Shown: piece by piece, positions 54,163 through 63,388 of the stretch
How positions within the stretch are numbered: the stretch's first letter is position 1
Layout of the letters: every line of letters begins with the position of its first letter
Assembly (NCBI GenBank): GCA_021292105.1
Contig: CM037864.1
Location: 7,492,635-7,556,634, forward strand
Origin: Anadara kagoshimensis
Taxonomy: Eukaryota; Mollusca; Bivalvia; Arcoida; Arcidae
Reading direction: 5' to 3'
Length of the DNA: 64,000 nucleotides
The notes under the pieces: generated by a model
The model's database searches: none
Told to the model about the DNA's origin: nothing
What the model saw: only the letters and a program-made list of their open reading frames with translations
Program-made: the position numbers and the translations under genes

Positions 54163-54875
54163 GTAATGCCTTGGAAATGAGATTGATGATTGACAGTTGT
54201 GGTAATGTGGTATCTTTATATATAATTTTAAGAAAGAAAAATAAATCGAGGTTTTACTGCATTAATGGCAGGGGAAAACCAAGGCATTACTGCACAAATA
54301 ACACCAGAAATACTTATGCTAACCGAAAATCAAGGTTTGACTGCACTAATGGCAGGGGAAAACCAAGGCATTACTGCACAAATAACACCAGAAATACTTA
54401 TGCTAACCGAAAATCAAGGTTTGACTGCACTAATGGCAGGGGAAAACCAAGGCATTACTGCACAAATAACACCAGAAATACTTATGCTAACTGAAAATCA
54501 AGGTTTGACTGCATTAATGGCAGGGGAAAACCAAGGCATTACTGCACAAACAACACCAGAAATACTTATGCTAACTGAAAATCAAGGTTTGACTGCATTA
54601 ATGGCAGGGGAAAACCAAGGCATTACTGCACAAACAACACCAGAAATACTTATGCTAACTGAAAATCAAGGTTTGACTGCATTAATGGCAGGGGAAAACC
54701 AAGGCATTACTGCACAAACAACACCAGAAATACTTATGCTGACCAAAAATCAAGGTTTGACTGTATACATACATACATAAAGTACATCAACTAATGCCTT
54801 TGAAATGAGAACAATGATTGACAGTTGTGATTAGGTGATATCTTTATATATAATTTCCAAGAAACAAGAATAAAG
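54163..54875. repeat. 84-bp tandem array (six units) between ~80-bp flanking direct repeats
   Basis: ATGGCAGGGGAAAACCAAGG begins units at 54265, 54349 and every 84 bp thereafter to about 54685. The units differ by few substitutions (AATAACACC to ACAACACC, CTAACCG to CTAACTG). The flanks TGATTGACAGTTGTGG with TATCTTTATATATAATTT (54187-54230) and TGATTGACAGTTGTGATT with the same block (54816-54857) are direct repeats. Every unit ends in CAAGGTTTGACTGCA, the reverse of a TACAGTCAAACCT transposon end. Since 84 is divisible by three, two frames stay open (54171-54494 and 54265-54780, the latter a 28-residue repeat starting MAGENQGITAQITPEILML). I regard this as a repeat artefact and not a gene. 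Confidence 0.9.
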
Positions 54876-55436
54876 CTTAAAGTGTCTGACCACGTCTGAC
54901 CTGATTAAAATATTCATTATTTTGTTTCTGTCATCCCAGATCTAAATATGTGATGACTTTTGGGCTTATTAAACAGCTTTGTTTAGCTCATTTCATGGAA
55001 TAATGGTACAATTTAAATGTATGAAAGAGGCTCGAGTTGTTTGTACTGGTATATAGAATTGTTGCATTGATCATTCAATCCAGGAAATAAAATAAATCAA
55101 AACGTAGCAAGCAAACTTGTTGCCTCCCCCCTTCCCCCCCCCCCCCAAAAAAAAACAAAAACAAAACTAAACAAATTAACAAAATAAATAAATAAATAAA
55201 ATTAATAAAAAGAGAGAGAGAGAGTGGATTCTGAACGAATAATTGAGTTTTACTCCAGTCAAGCTTAAATGCATTAACTTTTCTCAAGGAACTTAAAAAA
55301 TATAGCCTAAAACACTAGATTCATATTTTCGCAAACCAACTGGTTAAGTTAACAAAGCTTTGATTAACTTTGCCCAGATAAATACAGTGTACATAATAAA
55401 GAGGTGGCATTTAAGACAGAATTGGCTGTACTATTA
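54876..55436. repeat. non-coding with low-complexity tracts and a TACAGT-MITE scrap
   Basis: A C-run and A-run with AATAAATAAATA and GAGAGAGAGAG lie at 55125-55225. TAAAGAGGTGGCATTTAAGA and CAGAATTGGCTGTA at about 55397-55430 resemble the end of the MITE at 52255. Confidence 0.5.
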
Positions 55437-55522
55437 TGAGTTGAGTTGAGTAATGATGTTTAACATCCCAGTCAAGAATATTTTACTTGTATCAAGAGGT
55501 TGCCAGCTATAAGTGCAGATGC
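55437..55522 (-). mobile_element. SINE-A tail fragment
   Basis: TGAGTTGAGTTGAGTAATGA, TTTAACATCCCAGTCAAGAA and TTGCCAGCTATAAGTGCAGA are the tail and first body bases on the minus strand. It is severely 5'-truncated. Confidence 0.8.
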
Positions 55523-55604
55523 ATCAACAAATTAAAACAAATTTACATTCAAATAAAAATTTCTTAAAAACACTCTGTCATAAATAAAAAGAAAGAAAAT
55601 TAAA
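55523..55604. other. spacer, nothing recognised
   Basis: No supported feature. Confidence 0.3.
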
Positions 55605-55930
55605 ATTAAAGAGTCAGTAATTAAACAGGTTGGAATCATTCTTAAATAAATCTAAGATTGGTGACTTGTGGGGGAAAAAAATGAAAATAACATTTAAAAA
55701 TTTTAAAAATAATGAAAAGTAAAAAAAAAAGTCAGTAATTGAGACAGTTGTTGAAACAGCTTGATTTAGCTGAAGGAATCATTCTTAAATAAATCTAAGA
55801 CCTGGTGACTTGCGACAGAAAAGGAAAAAAATCCGTAAAAGTCAAAAGAGTCAGTAATTAGGATGATTTGGTTTCAGTAGCCTTCTTAAATAACTTTAAG
55901 ATGGAGTTGACTTGTGACATCTGTGTCATT
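55605..55930 (+). repeat. ~125-bp tandem repeat, about three units
   Basis: AGTCAGTAATT recurs at about 55611, 55731 and 55849. ATTCTTAAATAAATCTAAGA followed by GGTGACTTG recurs near 55635 and 55782. The third unit is diverged (CTTCTTAAATAACTTTAAGA). Confidence 0.75.
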
Positions 55931-56360
55931 AAGTCACTGAATGGGTAATTTTCTCACATTATAACTGTTAAATTACCAAGCAGTGGGGAGGGATGGCATG
56001 TGACAAACATAGATCAAAGCCGAGAATAAGAGACTAGCATTTTCCGAGAATGAAAGATTAGTATTTTCTGAGGCAAGATTGAGTTTTATTATGTCAGTGG
56101 ACACTTTTGTCTTAAATACTAATAGTATGGCTATAAAAAATTAAGTTTTATGTCTTTAAGGGAAACCCTAACCTTGCTCAGCTCTCCACAGACAGTTGAG
56201 TGGGATTATTTTTTTTAATTCTGTTCATCTATTATGAGATTATGATTTTTGTCACAGAAGACCTGAAAATATTGGTTAAAATTTCAATGATTTGTCAAAA
56301 ATTATAGTGGAATGTTTCCTTCTACCATAATGTCTAAAGTGTGGACTTAAGGATAACAGG
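55931..56360. other. non-coding intron sequence, nothing recognised
   Basis: No supported feature. Confidence 0.35.
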
Positions 56361-56614
56361 CCCCAGTTTCACAATCATTCCTTAGCTAAGATTTTCCTCA
56401 ACTTAAATCTTTCAAAATTTCAAATCTTTAAAATTTTGTTAATTTTAAAGATATTGAGAAATTTAAGGTGTCGTTTTTAAGATCACTTCTAGATTAAAGC
56501 ATTTGCATTTAGTTTTGACAAAAATATTCATCAGTAGTTTCAAAAAGAGATTACCAAAATTTGCTAAATCTAAGTTAAGGAAAATCTTAGCTAAGGAATG
56601 ATTGTGGAACTGGG
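56361..56614. mobile_element. MITE-M4, complete 254-bp copy with ~48-bp inverted ends
   Basis: CCCCAGTTTCACAATCATTC with CTTAGCTAAGATTTTCC at the left mirrors GGAAAATCTTAGCTAAGGAA with TGATTGTGGAACTGGG at the right. The interior AAATTTAAGGTGTCGTTTTT matches the element at 30370 and, inverted, parts of 49430-50036. Confidence 0.87.
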
Positions 56615-56617
56615 CAC

Positions 56618-56812
56618 CTCTCACTGCCTAGGTTTGAATCCCACCTGGGACAGATCCTAGTGTGAGGAAGTTTGTCAGTTCACTTGCCAAAGGTTGATGG
56701 TTTTCTCTGGGTACTCTAGTTTCCTCCACCATCCATGAACTGACTGCCTTATAAGTGAAAGAATCTTTTCTGATGTGTAAAACCCTGTTTCTCCATTCCA
56801 CTCCATAAAGTA
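56618..56812 (+). mobile_element. SINE-B copy, head truncated
   Basis: It starts within the head at CACTGCCTAGGTTTGAATCC, then GAGGAAGTTTGTCAGTTCAC, CTCTGGGTACTCTAGTTTCC and ends CATTCCACTCC. It abuts the MITE-M4 end, so one inserted next to the other. Confidence 0.85.
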
Positions 56813-57179
56813 ATATATAGCAGCATTACAGTTTTAAAAATGGTTTAAGTTTTGCAATAAACAAGGAATTTCACTTTCAGTGATGTTATGATTTGGATTA
56901 ACATTGATTTTTTTCTCTCCCCCCCCCCCCCCCCAAAAAAAAATTGTTACTGTGGTTCTGTGATAGGGCATTTACCAGTAAATAAATTGTTTAAGGATTG
57001 TGGATTCTAGCTCCAAACCTAAAAAACTGATACCTCATGTCATGTTAGACATGGCACAAAAAAAGTCCTGTTTCTCATTGTAACTTCACCTTCATCTGGT
57101 GATGTAATCTTATTTTACTTGGGGTGTTATATCAGCTCATATTTTGTATCAAGTTTTCGTTGTAATAATACCAGAAATT
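56813..57179. other. non-coding intron sequence with a C-run
   Basis: C17-type run followed by A-run at 56918-56943. No exon was seen. Confidence 0.4.
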
Positions 57180-57345
57180 AAACAGAGGAATGATGTAATG
57201 GAGTTTAACACCCCAGAAAAGATTCTACTTGTACAAAGACGATCATTTTATGGATGGTTGAGAAAACCAGAGTGTCCAAGGAAAACCACCAATCTTCGGC
57301 AAGCCAACTGACAAAATTTCTCATGCTAGGATCATAATTTAACAG
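57180..57345 (-). mobile_element. SINE-B fragment
   Basis: TGATGTAATGGAGTTTAACA, CCAGAAAAGATTCTACTTGT and AGCCAACTGACAAAATTTCT follow SINE-B order. The tRNA head is absent. Confidence 0.75.
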
Positions 57346-57805
57346 AGGAATTAAAATGTTGGAAAAAAACTCTTTTATTATTATAATATTAATGGATTTA
57401 ATGTTTCTTCGGAATAAGTCTCGAATTATCACGATAATTTGGAAAAACGTACCAAATATTTATTATCAATGATTATACAGAATCAAAGTTGTTTTTGTGA
57501 ACTTTTTTTTAAATGAATAATTGGTATTGTAAAGATAAATGACATTCTTAGTCTTAATTGCCCTGCTAGAATCCTAACAATTCAGTTGTAATTTTCTGAG
57601 ATTTAGTTCTGAAACCAGGAAAAAGTCATTTTCCGAGGTAATTATCAGCTTATTTTAGCCTCATTAGGTGTAAGAGTTTGTATCATGATGAGTGGGTCTC
57701 ATTAATTGATAGTCGGCTTTTTTCAATGGCATACTGTAAAAACTAGACTAGAATAATTTTTTGAGTTTTAGTGGTGTATTTCTATGCTTGTCTGTCTGAA
57801 CAGAA
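57346..57805. other. non-coding intron sequence, nothing recognised
   Basis: No supported feature. Confidence 0.35.
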
Positions 57806-58135
57806 GGCGTGCAGTAATGGTGTACTGTTTAAAAGTTTTAGGTCCTCGTCAAGATTCTTTTACTTACTTATATGGAGGTGGTCAGTTCAGAGATGATGAA
57901 AGTGAAGTAATGGTGTTTTACACCCATGTCTAGATTCTTTCACTAATTTTAAGGCAGTCATTTTTTTATGGTGGAGGAAACTGAGTGCCCAGAGAAAACC
58001 ACAGGCCTTTCTACAAATAAACTGACAAGTTTTCCCACACCAGGATCTATGCTGAGTGGGATTTGAACTTAGGCGTTGGGAGGTGATGTGATCCGAAAGT
58101 ACATGCTATAGACCACTAAGCTACAAGGCCCCTCT
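57806..58135 (-). mobile_element. two SINE-B copies in direct succession
   Basis: A truncated copy (GCAGTAATGGTGTACTGTTT to GGTCAGTTCAGAGATGATGA) at 57806-57896 is followed directly by a near complete one (AAGTGAAGTAATGGTGTTTT to CTATAGACCACTAAGCTACA) at 57897-58135. The second retains a B-box region (CCTAAGTTCAAATCC on the minus strand). Confidence 0.82.
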
Positions 58136-59180
58136 GAGTATTTTAGGGCCTATGAAGTCACTATAAACATGCACTAGTACCAAACAGACTGGAACCACTT
58201 CAACACCACCATGCACCACAGATTAACCTTTAAGAGATTGATAAAAATTATTTCTGGTCATGATTAGCGGAAAAACTGCTGGTCTGAAGTTAATGAAAAC
58301 GAACCAATCAGTCTATATAGAATTGCTTAACATAGCAATAAAACGGGTCCTATTTTCTGATGTGCCTTAATGTTGCATTTCTTACTGGACGCGGGGAATT
58401 ACTTTTTATTTGCATGTGTTAATCCGTCAGCTTTACTCAGATGCACACGCTCGTAACTCATGTCCATAATCGTAAAACTTTCTCTAAATTAGCTTGCTAT
58501 AGTGAAATTACATATTTGTTTTGGATCGCAATAGATCAAAAGTAGAAAATTCATTACGACTAAGACTGATGAAGAGTGATAAAGTAAGGTATCGACAACC
58601 ATCGTCAGCGGTGTTAATGGACTGATGAGGGCTATGATAAAGGCCGGCAAATTTAGCGCAATCACGTTTATCCAAACAATTGACAGTATTCTATTCAAAT
58701 GTGATCAATCAGCATGGATTTGTCAATAATTCTCACTATTAATGGCACCCAATTATAAAAATTTCCAATTGAAAACTCGCCACAAAACAGACTGGCTAAT
58801 TAGGATCAATCTCTCATCAGCGCGGAAGACTTGACTTCTTTTCGTCAATGACAAACCATTTTCTCGATTTGATTTCCTCATCAACAAGATAGATCTACGG
58901 GGCACAACTTCTTGTTATCTGTATATAGACGTCGTTGTCGACGATGATTTCCATTAAATCAGCGAGCTTGCAGTTTGACAATTACTTTACATAACTGCTT
59001 TGATTAGCTGATACTACAGGGTGAAAATAACATCCATATATTGTGGGGATTTAATCGCCAAGAAGAGTCTAATTATAAGATTTTGAATCAAAATGATTCC
59101 ACTACGGTTATTTTAGCCTGGTACGGTATAGATTAAGTCGACTCGGTAGCAAGGCAGCTCTATATAGGTAGGATATATAA
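58136..59180. other. repeat-free, CpG-richer kilobase; candidate conserved regulatory DNA
   Basis: No repeat family of this window occurs in about a kilobase. CpG sites are frequent (ACTGGACGCGGGGAATTACT, ACGTCGTTGTCGACGATGAT, TAAAGGCCGGCAAATTTAGC) and TAAT cores are many. The 69-codon minus-strand frame at 58489-58698 has no splice or domain support. An enhancer or undetected exon are both possible. Confidence 0.38.
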
Positions 59181-59329
59181 TTTGTTGCTTAGTTAAGGTG
59201 GGTGGGTAGTTAAATTGTTTTTCATAAGTGCATACTTCATACTTTGTATTCAGCTTAAGATCTTTAGCTTTAGATCCTCTCTATTTCATTGCTTGCTTTC
59301 AATATTAAATTGGCAGCCTCTATGTCCAA
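59181..59329. other. spacer, nothing recognised
   Basis: No supported feature. Confidence 0.3.
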
Positions 59330-59530
59330 GTGATCTAAAAATGCATGCTTATCCATCACAGCACCTGTCATCATCTAGGTTCAAATCTAATTTGTGCAGA
59401 ACAGAGTGTGAGCTAGTTTGTCATTATGCTTGCAGGTCAGTGGTTTCCTCTGGGACTCTGGTTTCCTCCAGCATAAGAGAACCAACAGTCAAGATATTAG
59501 TGACTGCGGCATTAAACACTATTACTCCAC
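59330..59530 (+). mobile_element. SINE-B copy
   Basis: CTGTCATCATCTAGGTTCAA begins the B-box region, then GTGTGAGCTAGTTTGTCATT, TTTCCTCTGGGACTCTGGTT and TGACTGCGGCATTAAACACT with ATTACTCCACT. The 116-codon frame across it is incidental. Confidence 0.72.
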
Positions 59531-60175
59531 TAAATATCAAATCACTCGCTTTACATGTGCTGTGAAAAATGGGACCTTTTTTTTATACCCCTAGAGTATT
59601 GATAAAACCCCAGGGTTTATGGCTTGTAAGAGTTATCTCTCTTTCTGTAGTTATGATGTCTCATGTCCATCACCCTTGGAATTGGTATTAGCTGGTAGTA
59701 TTTTGAATCTTTACACCATGTGAATCTGTCTGTCATTTTTTCTGTGATACAAACTTGCTACAATGTGTTCATATTGATATTGCAAAGCATGCAGCTGTAG
59801 TAAAAGTGAATAGTGTGCATATTCAGTAAATGGAAGTTTTAGGTTTCAACTCTGCATCTGACAACGGCATGGGAATGAGATTAAGTTGAGATTTTTCAGT
59901 TTTATCGGCTCATCTTGTAGATGAGTTTTTTTCAAGTCACTTTTAAGCGTTGAGTTAATTTTTACTGACTCATATAAAACTGTTCTACATTCCTGTATAA
60001 ATATTGACTCAAAATTCACTCAAAAAACTTTATAGTTTATTTTTTCTGTGTACCCAGTGGTGAGTTGTGTGACGAGTGTGCCCAGTTAATTTCTTCTTCA
60101 TTTTAGGAACACCTGTTGTTTAACAAAATAATGTGAAACCTGGACTGTGTCTTTGATAATCACTTTGCATTTAGA
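59531..60175. other. non-coding intron sequence; M6-like scrap near 59590-59720
   Basis: TACCCCTAGAGTATTGATAA and AAGAGTTATCTCTCTTTCTG are faintly like other M6 copies. TTCATTTTAGGAACACC near 60100 resembles an acceptor, but its phase-1 frame stops after five codons. Confidence 0.35.
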
Positions 60176-60400
60176 GTGGAGTGAAATGATGGAGATTTAC
60201 TTTGTGTCAAGATTCTTTCACTATTTGCCGAAACATTCAATTCAGAGATGGCTGAAGAAACTGGAGTGTACAGAGAAATCCAGGACTTTAGCAAGAAAAC
60301 TGACAAAATTTCACACACCAGTATCATCTGTCCCCAAATGACAGCAGGAGCTGTGATCTGCAAGCGTGCATCTTAGGCCGCTCGGCCACTGAGGCAGCCC
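60176..60400 (-). mobile_element. SINE-B copy, near full length
   Basis: GAGTGGAGTGAAATGATGGA, GAGATGGCTGAAGAAACTGG and AGCAAGAAAACTGACAAAAT lead to the head, AGCGGCCTAAGATGCACGCT on the minus strand with an A-box-like TCAGTGGCCGAGCGG. The B-box is damaged. Confidence 0.8.
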
Positions 60401-60470
60401 AACATTTGACACAAAGCCATGGTACTTGTATCAGTCAATAATTGGTGGCATCTCAATATAAACTTGAACA
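60401..60470 (+). mobile_element. SINE-A-like tail scrap
   Basis: TGGTGGCATCTCAATATAAA with CTTGAACATTAAA resembles a decayed + oriented SINE-A tail and leads directly into the CAAT repeat that follows. Confidence 0.45.
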
Positions 60471-60590
60471 TTAAATATCAGTCAATCAATCAATCAATTA
60501 ATCAGTCAATCAATCAATCAATCAGTCAGTCAGTCTGTCTGTCCATTGTTTGTCCATCCATCCATCCATCCATAAACTCATCATCCCATC
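60471..60590 (+). repeat. (CAAT)n, (CAGT)n, (CTGT)n and (CATC)n compound microsatellite
   Basis: Blocks of TCAATCAATCAA, CAGTCAGTCAG, CTGTCTGTC and CCATCCATCCATCC follow each other. The tract probably grew from a SINE tail, as at 15395-15480. Confidence 0.9.
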
Positions 60591-60779
60591 CATCCTTTGA
60601 AATTTTAATATATCTTTTTTGTGAGTAACACACAATTTACTTTCAGTATTTTGTAATTTGGCTAAAGGGTTGCCAGGGGGCATTTAAGAGCAAATCAAGT
60701 AAAATCAGAAAATTGATTTCTTTCGACTTTTAAAATGAGATATTGCCATATATTGTTTTATTCTGAAGATAATTAGTTA

Positions 60780-62050
60780 CAGAAAAACAATATTTTTGTG
60801 CCAGTTCAATTTTAGTTCTAAGGCTGTAATACAAACTCCTCTTAATTGAAAAAAATATTGCTTACTGTATATATTGCAGTCACAGAAAATAAAAAAAATT
60901 CTTATACAAAACAATATTTTTATGCCAGTTAGCACCATAACACAAATTCAGCTAAATTAAAAAAATCCATTCTGATCTAAAACAATATTTTTATTCTATA
61001 ATACAAATTTAGCTGAATTGAAACAAATCAAATTTCTTATATATGCACGTTAGCACCATAACACAAATTCAGCTAGATTAAAAAAAATTCTTATACAAAA
61101 CAATATTTTTATGCCAGTTAGTGCTGTAACAAAATTCTGCTAAATTAAAAAAATTCTTATACAAAACAATATTTTTATGCCAGTTAGCACCATAACACAA
61201 ATTCAGCTAAATTAAAAAAACCATTCTGATCTAAAACAATATTTTTATGCTATAATACAAATTCAGCTTAATTGAAACAAATCAAATTTCTTATATAAGC
61301 ATGTTAGGACCATAACACAAATTCAGCTAAATTAAAAAAATTCTTATACAAAACAATATTTTTATGCCAGTTAGCACCATAACACAAATTCAGCTACATT
61401 TAAAAAAAAACCATTCTGATCTAAAACAATATTTTTGTGCTATAATACAAATTTAGCTTAATTGAAACAAATCAAATTTCTTAAATAAGCATGTTAGGGC
61501 CATAACACAAATTCAGCTAAATTAAAAAAATGCTTATACAAAACAATATTTTTATGTCATAGCAAATAACACAAAATCAGCTTAATTAAAAGAAACCCAT
61601 TCTGATCTAAAACAATATTTTTATGCTATAATACAAATTTAGCTTAATTGAAACAAATCAAATTTCTTATACAAAACAATATTTTTATGTTAGCTAGTAC
61701 CGCAACACAAATTCAGCTTAATTGAAAAATTTCTTATACAAAACAATATTTTTATGCCAGTTAGCACCACAACACAAATTGAGTTAAAATTAAAAAAACA
61801 TTCTGATGTAAAACATATTTTTTGCTATAACACAACTAAATTACTAAAACATTTCTTATACAAAACAAAATTTTTATGCCAGTTAGCACCATAACACAAA
61901 TTCAGCTAAATTAAAAAATTTTGGATACAAAAGAATATATTTATGCCAGTTAGCACATAACACAAATCCAGCGAAATTACTAAAACATTCCTTATATAAA
62001 ACAATATTTTTATGCCAGTTAGCACCATAACACGATTTCTGTTAAATTAA
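60780..62050 (+). repeat. ~63-bp degenerate satellite with 3- and 4-mer higher-order structure
   Basis: The core AAAACAATATTTTTATGCCA with GTTAGCACCATAACACAAAT and TCAGCTAAATTAAAAAAATT repeats about 20 times. A variant with CCATTCTGATCTAAAACAAT recurs at 60967, 61221, 61411 and 61597, that is 254, 190 and 186 bp apart, close to four and three monomers. The array is AT-rich and non-coding. Confidence 0.88.
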
Positions 62051-62388
62051 AAAAATAATCACAGTTTGGTATATATTTTCGCAGATTAGAGTAACGACTT
62101 GCTGTGTAATTATTTGAAGCTTTATAACTAGATATTAAGTTTACAAGACCCCAGTCATAAATCCATATAATATAATATTGTCATTACTTTGCTTTTTCCC
62201 TGCGTTATTTTATATTTAATCAGAAATTTTATTACAAAATATCCAAGATAGGAATCAGATTTTCCACACAAAATTAAGCCGTTTCCAGCTTATTAAATAA
62301 AGTATGATTAAGGTCATTTGAGAAGCAGCATATCAGAGGTATAGAATAAATGGTTTTTACTGAAAGGTCAAAGCATTACGCCGATAAC
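62051..62388. other. non-coding intron sequence, nothing recognised
   Basis: No supported feature. Confidence 0.35.
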
Positions 62389-63030
62389 GCACACAGAGCT
62401 GGGGTATGGTGGGTCATGGTCGTCAGTCTCTTTCACATCAATGAAAGCACACACAGAGCTGGGGTATGGTGGGTCATGGTCGTCAGTCTCTTTCACATCA
62501 ATGAAAGCACACACAGAGCAGGGGTATGGTTGGTCATGGTCGTCGGTCTCTTTCACATCAATGAAAGCACACACAGAGCTGGGGTATGGTTGGTCATGGT
62601 CGTCAGTCTCTTTCACATCAATGAAAGCACACACAGAGCAGGGGTATGGTGGGTGATGGTCGTCAGTCTCTTTCACATCAATGAAAGCACACACAGAGCA
62701 GGGGTATGGTGAGTCATAGTCGTCAGTCTCTTTCACATCAATGAAAGCACACACAGAGCAGGGGTATGGTGGGTGATGGTCGTCAGTCTCTTTCACATCA
62801 ATGAAAGCACACACAGAGCAGGGGTATGGTGAGTCATAGTCGTCAGTCTCTTTCACATCAATAAAAGCACACACAGAGCTGGGGTATGGTGGGTCATGGT
62901 CGTCAGTCTCTTTCACATCAATGAAAGCACACACAGAGCTGGGGTATGGTAGGTCATGGTCGTCAGTCTTATTTCACGTCAATGATAATGCACACAGAGC
63001 TTGGGTATGGTGGGTCATGGTCGTCAGTTT
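62389..63030. repeat. 60-bp satellite, ten and a half units, open on both strands
   Basis: Units start ACACAGAGCTGGGGTATGGT at 62391 and every 60 bp to 62931, and a last partial unit follows. Variants GGGTGATGGTCG and GAGTCATAGTCG alternate between 62641 and 62880, so this part has a 120-bp dimer. As 60 is divisible by three, a 20-residue repeat stays open on the + strand (SLFHINESTHRAGVW) and on the minus strand (CAFIDVKETDDHDPPYP, 188 codons from 62934 to 62368). No signal peptide, splice site or family is seen, so I treat the frames as by-products. Confidence 0.95.
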
Positions 63031-63045
63031 TTTTTTCATATTTCA

Positions 63046-63388
63046 ACCACTGCAGTAGCTCAGTTGGTAAAGTACTTTCTCCATAAGTGGGAGGTTGTGT
63101 GTTGGATCCCCGGCCAGTTTGAACCATGATGTGAAAGTTGGTAGTGATTGTTTTTTCGCCAAGCACTTTGCATTACAAAATAAAAGTCACTATTCTTTCG
63201 GATAGGAACTTAAAATAAATGAGGTCTCTTGTCACAACCAAGCATGTCACAATAAAAAACCCTTCTGTATAATGCCATCAGAGCAATACACAGGCAAATT
63301 TCTGTACCTTGGCCTATAGCTGGCAACATCTTGATATAAGTGAAATATTCTTGACTGGGACTTTACACACCATTACTGAATTCAACTC
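63046..63388 (+). mobile_element. SINE-A, full-length + strand copy
   Basis: It shows the family in its own orientation. The head is CACTGCAGTAGCTCAGTTGG (perfect A-box) and GGGAGGTTGTGTGTTGGATC (damaged B-box). The body is TCGCCAAGCACTTTGCATTA, AATAAATGAGGTCTCTTGTC and TATAATGCCATCAGAGCAAT, and the tail TTGACTGGGACTTTACACAC then CATTACTGAATTCAACTC. It lies 15 bp past the 60-bp satellite. Confidence 0.92.

Noticed and set aside
54265-54780. 171-codon frame as a protein gene
   Set aside because: It is a product of an 84-bp array and a second frame is open as well, so the lack of stops is not evidence of selection.
59215-59565. 116-codon frame as a gene
   Set aside because: Most of it is the SINE-B copy at 59330-59530 read through in one frame.
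60101-60125. Acceptor-like TTCATTTTAG as the common downstream exon of the gene
   Set aside because: In the required phase 1 the frame stops at TAA after five codons.
62368-62934. 188-codon minus-strand frame as a repeat protein gene
   Set aside because: It coincides entirely with a 60-bp satellite that is open on both strands, with no splice site, signal peptide or family resemblance.
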